Assembly: GCA_039819285.1 (NCBI GenBank)
Contig: JBCBSH010000006.1
Span: 1-47,384 of the forward strand
Direction: 5' to 3'
DNA from: JANQGH01 sp039819285
Lineage (GTDB): Bacteria; Pseudomonadota; Alphaproteobacteria; DSM-16000; Inquilinaceae
DNA length: 47,384 bases
The stretch's first letter is position 1, and every line of letters starts with the position of its first letter. The notes under the pieces are model-generated. The model ran no database searches and was not told the origin of the DNA. It saw nothing but the letters and a program-made list of their open reading frames with translations. Both the position numbers and the translations under genes were made by a program. Shown piece after piece: positions 41,643 through 47,384 of this stretch.

Positions 41643-42638
41643 GTGCACATTCTCATCATTGGTGCGGCCGGCATGCTCGGCCGCAAGATCACGGCGGCGA
41701 TCCTGGCCGACCCGACCATTGGCGGCCGGACGGTCACGGCGCTTTCGCTGGTTGATCTGATCGCACCGCAAGCGCCGGATTGGCCGACAGGTCGGGTGTC
41801 CGCCAAGGCGGCCGATCTTGGTGATCCTGCCGCGCCGGCGGAGCTGATCGAGGACCGTCCGGACGTCATCATCCATCTGGCGGCCGTCGTCTCAGCCGAT
41901 GCGGAAGTGCATTTCGACAAGGGCTACAGGGTCAATGTCGATGGTACACGCGCGCTGCTGGAAGCTATCCGACACGCGGGCGATGCTTATCGCCCGCGTC
42001 TTGTCTTCGCGTCCTCGCTGGCGGTCTTCGGCCCGCCCTTCCCAAACCGTATCCCAGACGATTTCGCCCCCGCGCCGCGCACGAGCTATGGCACCCAGAA
42101 GGTCATCGCGGAACTGTTGATCAACGACTATTCGCGTAAGGGCATGATTGATGGCGTCTCGCTGCGCCTGCCGACCATCAGCATCCGTCCCGGCAAACCC
42201 AATGCGGCCGCGTCGGGTTTCTTCTCCGGCATCATCCGCGAGCCGCTGGTCGGTCAACCCGCCGCCCTGCCGGTGCCCGATACCACACGCCACTGGCACG
42301 CCAGTCCGCGCAGCGCAGCGGGCTTCTTCCTACGTGCCGCTGGCATGGACACCGCGACGCTTGGCCATCAGCGGGCGCTCAACATGCCGGGTCTTTCCGC
42401 GACCGTGGCCGAACAGATCGAGGCCCTGCGCGCGGTGGCCGGGCAGAGCGCCAAGGACCTGATCCGCCCGGCGCCCGATCCGCTGGTCGCCGACATTGTC
42501 GGCGGCTGGGGCGGGGATTATGAGGCGAGCCGCGCCCGCGCGCTCGGCTTCACCACCGAGGGCTGCTTCGAAGACATCATCAAGGTTCACATCGAAGACG
42601 AACTGGGTGGCGCCCTGCCCGCGCCCGCCGCGCCATAG
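41643..42638 (+). CDS. denD: D-erythronate dehydrogenase-like NAD-dependent epimerase/dehydratase family protein
   Basis: A 331-residue extended short-chain dehydrogenase with the NAD motif LIIGAAGMLGRK at the start, the serine in FASSLAVFG, and the catalytic pair in YGTQK (Y-x3-K). Segments such as ISIRPGKPNAAASGFFSGII and HWHASPRSAAGFFLRAA match D-erythronate (tetronate) dehydrogenases of the DenD type, which oxidise a four-carbon sugar acid to a 2-oxo acid. The GTG at 41643 has AAAGGAG eight bases upstream. The rest of a DenD pathway (kinase, isomerase) is not in the window. Other sugar-acid or nucleotide-sugar substrates remain possible. Confidence 0.85.
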   Translation: MHILIIGAAGMLGRKITAAILADPTIGGRTVTALSLVDLIAPQAPDWPTGRVSAKAADLGDPAAPAELIEDRPDVIIHLAAVVSADAEVHFDKGYRVNVDGTRALLEAIRHAGDAYRPRLVFASSLAVFGPPFPNRIPDDFAPAPRTSYGTQKVIAELLINDYSRKGMIDGVSLRLPTISIRPGKPNAAASGFFSGIIREPLVGQPAALPVPDTTRHWHASPRSAAGFFLRAAGMDTATLGHQRALNMPGLSATVAEQIEALRAVAGQSAKDLIRPAPDPLVADIVGGWGGDYEASRARALGFTTEGCFEDIIKVHIEDELGGALPAPAAP

Positions 42639-43282
42639 GCGGACCAAACACATGATTGATAAGGAAACGACCTCAATCAGCGGGAAGACCGTGATCGCAT
42701 CGGCGGCTGCCGCGAAAGCTTCTGCTCGAAGCTCAAGAACAAATTCGTGGATCGGGTCGGAAGAACACTCCATGGTCGAAGAACGCTGGCTCAGTTCTCA
42801 GAGAATCTGAAGGCTTGGCGTCCAGCTTCTGGATGCCGTTTGTCGAGGTGGTCCGCCAAGTCCTGCAGATGGAGGTCTCGCGTCCAAAGTGTGGCAGAAG
42901 CAGGAAGGTGGTGTTGAGGGCCGTTGGTCACTACACTTTGAAAAACAGGACAAAATGGCTCATCTGTCACAAACCCAGGCAGTACCAGCCGGTCCGAACT
43001 CTCCTGTTGTGTAGGAAACCTGCATAAGTGATTGACGGCTATCACAAATTTTCCGTCGCGCCGATGATGGACTGGACGCAAGGTTCACAAAAATCAAATG
43101 CTTGTTGAGCATCGTGTGCACGGTGCGTGCAGATGAAATCGGCGGTGTAAATCTGTCCATCACCATCAATCTCCCCGAGCGGTAGATGCGACGGTTACCG
43201 TAGGCCAACCTGCTCACAAAAAGCCGACGTGCGATCAATCTCGCCTGTCAAACTGCTAATGTTCTGGCGGGTGTTTCGCCCC
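42639..43282. other. Gene-free region with lower GC around an integration scar
   Basis: About 640 bases without a convincing gene. The sequence between 42900 and 43260 is more AT-rich than its flanks. The only recognisable element is a displaced dusA 5' fragment (annotated separately). Short frames before it (for example one beginning at 42651) show no family resemblance. Confidence 0.5.
43028..43108 (+). pseudogene. Displaced 5' end of dusA (tRNA-dihydrouridine synthase A), putative attachment site
   Basis: Starting at GTG 43028 the frame reads IDGYHKFSVAPMMDWT, the diagnostic N-terminus of DusA, which normally continues DRHCR. Here similarity stops abruptly after the tryptophan-threonine at 43078 and the frame ends at 43106. 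The 5' end of dusA is a known integration target of tyrosine-integrase elements, which leave such a fragment at the far end. The rest of dusA is not in the window. Identity is clear from the motif; the att-site role is inferred. Confidence 0.65.
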
Positions 43283-43969
43283 TTAGGCTCCCAGTAACGA
43301 GGATAAGAATGCCAACTCGTCAAATACCGTGACGGCGCCGACGTCGAGGAGCTGGCCCGCGGTCTCGCGCGAGCAATGCCTACCGCCGACAAAGCCGACC
43401 GCGGCCATGCCCGCCGCCAGCGCTCCCTTTACCCCAGCCACGCTATCCTCGACGACGAGACAGCGACTGACGTGGACGCCCATTTGGTCCGCACTGTAAT
43501 GGAATATCTCTGGCGACGGTTTGCCACTCGCGACGTCGTCCGCGCTGAACAACCTGTCTTGAAAAGACGCCGCCATTCCAACTGACGTCAGAGCGCGATC
43601 CAAAAGGCGCATCGGGGCGTTCGAGGCAACGCAACAGGTTTGGCGGATGCGGGACAGAACCTGGTGAGCGCCATTCATTGCCCGGAGTTGGCTCGGGTAG
43701 GCCTCGAACAGCCATTGCCGGACGGTTTCCGGATAGCTTGGCGGCAACCTGACCTGAAACATCTTTTCGACCTCACGAGCGATCTCTTCCCCCCGCAAGC
43801 CTGCGAAATCCCGCATCAGGGCAGAGGCGCTGACTTCAACACCGTGGGCGGCGAGCATTTTGTGGTGCGCCATGCGGATCATGGCTTCGCTGTCTACTAA
43901 CACACCATCGCAATCGAAGATGATGAGCTCGATGTTTTCGGGAAGGGCCTTGACCCGCGAAACCGACAT
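43283..43969 (-). CDS. HAD-superfamily phosphatase (subfamily IA)
   Basis: A 228-residue cytoplasmic HAD hydrolase with the nucleophile motif FDCDGVLVDSE (D19, D21), motif II SNAP, the lysine in SGKPSPE and motif IV VVEDSVAGV. The helical cap resembles beta-phosphoglucomutase/sugar-phosphatase types. The ATG overlaps the stop of the metallophosphoesterase gene (TGATG). It is the last gene of the ABC transporter operon, so it likely removes the phosphate from the compound imported by the transporter and opened by the phosphoesterase. Confidence 0.9.
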   Translation of the reverse strand: MSVSRVKALPENIELIIFDCDGVLVDSEAMIRMAHHKMLAAHGVEVSASALMRDFAGLRGEEIAREVEKMFQVRLPPSYPETVRQWLFEAYPSQLRAMNGAHQVLSRIRQTCCVASNAPMRLLDRALTSVGMAASFQDRLFSADDVASGKPSPEIFHYSADQMGVHVSRCLVVEDSVAGVKGALAAGMAAVGFVGGRHCSRETAGQLLDVGAVTVFDELAFLSSLLGA

Positions 43970-44787
43970 CACGTCCGGCTTGTATCGGAACGGGGCGAGA
44001 ACGATCCTATCCTGTGGGTGCCGACTGGGTAGGCCCGGTGCACAACGAGATCGGTACCGTTGACGAGGATAGCGGAATAGCTGGGCGGCTCATCGGTCAG
44101 CACCAGACTTTCCCCATTGGCCACAGGGTCGAAGCCGACCGCATGGACCAGCGCGCCGCAAATCGACACGGTCAGCCCTTGCCAGACCGCGTCGATCGAC
44201 CGGTGCACATGGCCGCAAAAAAGGCCAAGCAGGTTTGCCTGCTTTAGCGCGTCGATGGTGTGCTGGGAAAAGTGGACCCGGCTGGTGTCTTGCACCTCGA
44301 TCCCGACGGACATTGGCGGGTGGTGGGCGAACAGCAAAGTGGGCCGACCCGGGTCTGCCAAAAGCTGATCCTGAAGCCAAACCGCGCGGTCTGTGCAAAA
44401 CGTGCCAGCACCGTTCGCACCGTCTCGCCGCGCGGTGTCGATCCCAATCAAACGCAGTTCGCCGATCCGAAGCGTCCATTGCACGAAACCATATCGGTCA
44501 ACCGGGGCATCGGCGAAAACGGATCTGAAGGCCTCGCGCCGATCGTGATTGCCGACCAGCAGGGCGGTTGGCATCGGCAGTTTTGCTAAAGCGGTCTTAA
44601 GCAACCGATAAGCTTGACCGTCGCCGCCATGCGCAAGATCGCCGGTCGCGACGACCAGGGCCGCATCGCCATGCTCCTGCTTCACGCTTTCGATGAAGGC
44701 GCCGATGCGGTCAAGCGGATCAATGCCATAAAACAGTGCCCCATCGGTCAGATGGAGGTCCGAGACCTGGATGATCTTCATGTTCAT
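43969..44787 (-). CDS. Calcineurin-like metallophosphoesterase (CpdA/class III phosphodiesterase-like)
   Basis: A 272-residue dinuclear metallophosphoesterase with every metal motif present: SDLHL (D10, H12), TGDLAHGG (D50), GNHDRR (N80, H81), FAHHPP and CGHVHRS. The CGHVH ending and size fit CpdA-type phosphodiesterases acting on cyclic nucleotides or glycerophosphodiesters. The start is uncertain between ATG 44787 and 44781, since neither has a clear ribosome site. It follows the binding-protein gene by 55 bases. Between an ABC importer and a HAD phosphatase it would cleave an imported phosphodiester in the cytoplasm; that is inference. Confidence 0.88.
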   Translation of the reverse strand: MNMKIIQVSDLHLTDGALFYGIDPLDRIGAFIESVKQEHGDAALVVATGDLAHGGDGQAYRLLKTALAKLPMPTALLVGNHDRREAFRSVFADAPVDRYGFVQWTLRIGELRLIGIDTARRDGANGAGTFCTDRAVWLQDQLLADPGRPTLLFAHHPPMSVGIEVQDTSRVHFSQHTIDALKQANLLGLFCGHVHRSIDAVWQGLTVSICGALVHAVGFDPVANGESLVLTDEPPSYSAILVNGTDLVVHRAYPVGTHRIGSFSPRSDTSRT

Positions 44788-44842
44788 TGAAGCGTGGCGA
44801 CGGGCTGCCGCCGGATCGGCAGCAGCCCGCACTGTCGCTGGT

Positions 44843-46084
44843 TCAAGGCAGCATGCTTCGGATTTCCGCCACGGTGTCGGCAAATGTCGCGTCGGCAGGC
44901 TCGCCCTGGGCGATCCGTTCAAAGCCCGACCCCAGCGTCTGTGTGATCCGGACGCCGTTGTCGCCGGGCCAGGCAAACCAGGGCCGGGCGATCGGCAATT
45001 GCGTAACGCTGGTACGCCAGTTTGGATTCTCGTCATAGAACGCGCCGAGAAACTGTGGATCTAGCGCCAGCCTGTTCGCGGCCATGTAGCCGGAGTTGAG
45101 CACAACGATCTCCTGGCCCTGGGGCCCGGTGGCAAACTGGATGTAGTCCCAGGCCAGCGGCTGTTGATCCGGGTCGCGGGTCAACATCACGGCAGCGTTG
45201 CCGCCGACCGGGACGCCACCGGCTGCTCGATCCTCAAGCGGATAGGGGGCCGTTCCAAAGGTGAAGCGATCTCCGATCTGTTCCTCGAAGCGCTTCACGA
45301 GGTTCGTGGTGCCAAAGAACATGCCCAACTGACCGGCGACGAATTGTTGCCTGGCGGCGTCTTCCGGTATGGGTCGACGCCCACCCTCTTCGCGAAAGCG
45401 CTCGACCATGCGTGCGGCATAGAGCCCTGCCTCGTTGTCGAACGCGATGTCGCTTTCGTCCGGTGTCATGATCGGGCTGCCGGTTGAATAGATCAGGGTC
45501 TGGGCCATCCAATCGTCCGGCCCGATGCGATGCCACATGCCGTCGATATCGTCGCCAAGCGCGTCGATGTTTGCCGCCAGCTCAAGAATGTCGTCCCAAT
45601 TGTCCGGAAGCGCATCCGGGTCGCCGCCGGCCTGTTCGACGAGCGATCGGTTGAAAAAGGCAACGGGGGTCGAGATCGCGAAGGGGATCGCGTAGAGATT
45701 GTCGTCGACGCGCCCGATGTCCAAGATCGCCGGTTCGTAACCCATATCCACGGCCGCTTCTAGAGAGCCCAGATAGCCGTCCAACGGTACGGGAATGTCG
45801 CGCTCGGCGAGTGTGCGTACCCGCGACAAGCCTGCGAACGTAACGTCCGGCAATTGACCCGCGATCGACTGCCTAACAATCGTCTGGGCGCCGTCCTCAT
45901 AGTTTTGAGAGGGTGGCCTGAGGGTAACGGTTACGTCCGGGTTGTGCGCCATGTAGGCATCGGCGATCGGCTGATGGAGCGCAATCTGCCAAGGCGAGGC
46001 AAAATGCACGACCAACTCGTCCGCGAGGCCCGCTACGGGGGCGGCAAGCGCTCCGCCTAAGACGATTGCGGCGGCAAATCTCAT
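44843..46084 (-). CDS. ABC transporter extracellular substrate-binding protein (UgpB-like, family 1)
   Basis: A 413-residue periplasmic protein with a Sec signal peptide (FAAAIVLGGALAAPVAGLA) and the family-1 binding-protein fold: IADAYMAHNPDVTVTLRPPS, YAIPFAISTPVAFFNRSLVE, PDNWDDILELAANI and DYIQFATGPQGQ. The overall pattern is closest to the glycerol-3-phosphate/oligosaccharide (UgpB) group. GGAGGATATGAT precedes the ATG. It belongs with the two permeases encoded 33 bases upstream; the ATP-binding subunit is not in the window. Confidence 0.9.
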   Translation of the reverse strand: MRFAAAIVLGGALAAPVAGLADELVVHFASPWQIALHQPIADAYMAHNPDVTVTLRPPSQNYEDGAQTIVRQSIAGQLPDVTFAGLSRVRTLAERDIPVPLDGYLGSLEAAVDMGYEPAILDIGRVDDNLYAIPFAISTPVAFFNRSLVEQAGGDPDALPDNWDDILELAANIDALGDDIDGMWHRIGPDDWMAQTLIYSTGSPIMTPDESDIAFDNEAGLYAARMVERFREEGGRRPIPEDAARQQFVAGQLGMFFGTTNLVKRFEEQIGDRFTFGTAPYPLEDRAAGGVPVGGNAAVMLTRDPDQQPLAWDYIQFATGPQGQEIVVLNSGYMAANRLALDPQFLGAFYDENPNWRTSVTQLPIARPWFAWPGDNGVRITQTLGSGFERIAQGEPADATFADTVAEIRSMLP

Positions 46085-46117
46085 ATCATATCCTCCAAAT
46101 GGTGTCCGTTTCCGGCA

Positions 46118-46966
46118 CTAGAGTTGGCGATAGGCAAAGCCTCTTAAGAAGACGCCTTGCGCGAACAGGAAAGCGAACACCAAGGGGGCGCTAATGATGG
46201 TTGCAGCTGCCATTAGCGCCCCGAAATCCGAGCTCGCTTCCTGACTCCGAAAAAACGAAAGGCCGAGAGGGGGCGGGGCCAGGTCCATGCTCGTGATGGC
46301 GATCAAAGGCCAGTAGAGCTCGTTCCAATGGGCCACGAACGAGAGCACGGCAAAGGCGCCGATCGCCGGCCACATGTTGGGCACGATGACCCGCCAGACG
46401 ATCTCATAATCGCGCATACCATCCAGGCGCGACGCGGCGATGATCTCGTCGGGAAACTGGCGAAACACCTGGCTGAAAAGAAAGATGGCGAAGACGGAAA
46501 TCGACGACGGCAGGATCAGGACCAGATAGGTGTCGAGAATGCCGATCTCCGCGAATGCCAGATAGAGCGGTATCGCCGTGACCTCCTTCGGGATCAGCAG
46601 GCACAGCAAGACCGTGGCCAACAGGATGCGCGCACCCCTGAACGACGTTTTGGCCAGCGCATAGCCGCAAGGAACGGCGATCAGAACCTGAAGGACAACG
46701 ATGGCGCCGGAAACGAAGAGGCCGTTGCCCATGAAGCGCGCCAGCGGCACGGCCGTGAGCGCCCGGTGATAGTTTTCCAACGCTGCCCACCGTTCCGGCA
46801 GCAACCGGATTTCGTCGAGGAAGATCTCGTCGGCCGGTTTCAGGGAGGTGAGGATCATCCAGATGTAAGGCAGCAGGATGAACGACCCGGCGGAGATCAG
46901 CAGCAGGTTGGCGAGCAGCGGCCCGAGGACCCGTCTCGTCTGCCTTCTTGAGCACCTGCGCGTCAT
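46118..46966 (-). CDS. ABC transporter permease (UgpE/MalG-like)
   Basis: A 282-residue inner-membrane permease with six helices and the EAA loop IIAASRLDGMRDYEIVWRVI (about 190-210), which contacts the ATPase. A basic start (MTRRCSRRQTRR) precedes the first helix. The ATG overlaps the stop of the upstream permease gene (ATGA), so the two subunits are translated as a pair. Confidence 0.9.
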   Translation of the reverse strand: MTRRCSRRQTRRVLGPLLANLLLISAGSFILLPYIWMILTSLKPADEIFLDEIRLLPERWAALENYHRALTAVPLARFMGNGLFVSGAIVVLQVLIAVPCGYALAKTSFRGARILLATVLLCLLIPKEVTAIPLYLAFAEIGILDTYLVLILPSSISVFAIFLFSQVFRQFPDEIIAASRLDGMRDYEIVWRVIVPNMWPAIGAFAVLSFVAHWNELYWPLIAITSMDLAPPPLGLSFFRSQEASSDFGALMAAATIISAPLVFAFLFAQGVFLRGFAYRQL

Positions 46967-47384
46967 CCGGACTGCCTCGCATGCCGATCCATTCGCAGCC
47001 GCAGCCACATCAATCCGAAGACGATGATGAAGAACACGATGGCGATCGCCGAGCCGTAGCCGACATTGAAGAATTGAAAGGCCTCGCGGAAGGAATGGTA
47101 GAGCAGCACATCGGTCGACCCGAGCGGATCGCCCTGGGTCAACACCGCGACCAGGTCAAAGACCCGAAAAGCCCGAACGACGGTGATGACCAGGACGAAG
47201 ACGACCATGGGGCCGAGCATCGGAACGGTGACCAGCAGCGCTCGGTCGATTGGGTGGCGCGCGCCGTCAAGCGCCGCGGCGTCATAATAGTCGCGCGGGA
47301 CCATGGCCAGGCCGGCGACGAACAGCGTTACATTGACCGCCAGTTGATCCCAGATGCCGATGATCGCGAGCACGAACAGCGCGG
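46963..47384 (-). CDS. ABC transporter permease (UgpA/MalF-like), 5' end beyond the window
   Basis: The C-terminal 140 residues of the partner permease. Helices and the EAA loop are visible (PRDYYDAAALDGARHPIDRA, followed by TVPMLGPMVVFVLVITVVRA), ending RHARQSG. The frame is open to the window edge (ALFVLAIIGIWDQ), so the apparent start near 47373 is internal and the gene continues outside. Confidence 0.88.
   Translation of the reverse strand, partial: ALFVLAIIGIWDQLAVNVTLFVAGLAMVPRDYYDAAALDGARHPIDRALLVTVPMLGPMVVFVLVITVVRAFRVFDLVAVLTQGDPLGSTDVLLYHSFREAFQFFNVGYGSAIAIVFFIIVFGLMWLRLRMDRHARQSG

Noticed and set aside
1..47384. Search by eye for CRISPR arrays, tRNA/rRNA genes, riboswitches and intact insertion sequences
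   Set aside because: No regularly spaced repeats, no tRNA T-arm signature in a non-coding context, and no transposase or terminal inverted repeats were recognised; a covariance-model scan would be needed to exclude small RNAs.

Overview
The window is a high-GC, gene-dense stretch of a bacterial chromosome, most likely from a marine or soil alphaproteobacterium. The pointers are the codon usage, the long GC-rich antisense frames, GTG/TTG starts with AAGGAGG-type ribosome sites, three TRAP transporters, a membrane-anchored FMN glutamate-synthase-like enzyme, and D-erythronate-type and 2-keto-3-deoxy-pentonate enzymes. No tRNA, rRNA, CRISPR array, integrase or intact transposase was seen.

Layout. 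(1) 1-5.9 kb: a malic enzyme stopped after its N-terminal domain at the window edge, a small unknown protein, and a three-gene minus-strand operon (FMN/3Fe-4S glutamate-synthase-like enzyme, acetolactate-synthase-like ThDP enzyme, aldehyde dehydrogenase). (2) 6-11.3 kb: a four-gene periplasmic iron operon (imelysin, di-heme cytochrome, second imelysin, DUF1513 protein) behind a Fur-box-like sequence, followed by a DUF2958-like gene. (3) 12.4-18.5 kb: an S41-type peptidase and a heme-oxygenase-like diiron protein, divergent from a 63-residue peptide gene with its own terminator, then a large cyclase-ATPase-TPR signalling protein. This is the best candidate for something undescribed: it looks like a small peptide-modification (RiPP-like) locus. 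(4) 19-23.9 kb: a DctPQM TRAP importer with an M24 peptidase and a divergent winged-helix regulator. (5) 24.5-32.7 kb: an aromatic-acid type catabolic cluster (gentisate/salicylate-dioxygenase-like bicupin divergent from dienelactone hydrolase, TAXI TRAP importer, FAH-family hydrolase, enolase-superfamily enzyme, YciI protein, IclR regulator). (6) 32.7-38.7 kb: a second DctPQM importer with an M19 dipeptidase-like protein and a MarR regulator, divergent from a frameshifted D-serine dehydratase/D-threonine aldolase gene. (7) 39-42.6 kb: sugar-acid enzymes (D-2-hydroxyacid dehydrogenase, keto-deoxy-pentonate dehydratase, erythronate dehydrogenase) and the stump of an EamA transporter. (8) 42.6-43.3 kb: non-coding DNA holding a displaced 5' end of dusA, a known integration target. 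(9) 43.3-47.4 kb: an ABC importer (binding protein and two permeases, the first cut by the window edge) with a metallophosphoesterase and a HAD phosphatase.

Together the genes describe a scavenger: each importer is paired with the hydrolases or oxidoreductases that would process its substrate, and usually with a local regulator. Several relics (isochorismatase, TorT-like binding protein, EamA, dusA fragment, frameshifted PLP enzyme, truncated malic enzyme) show that this is a region of gene turnover.
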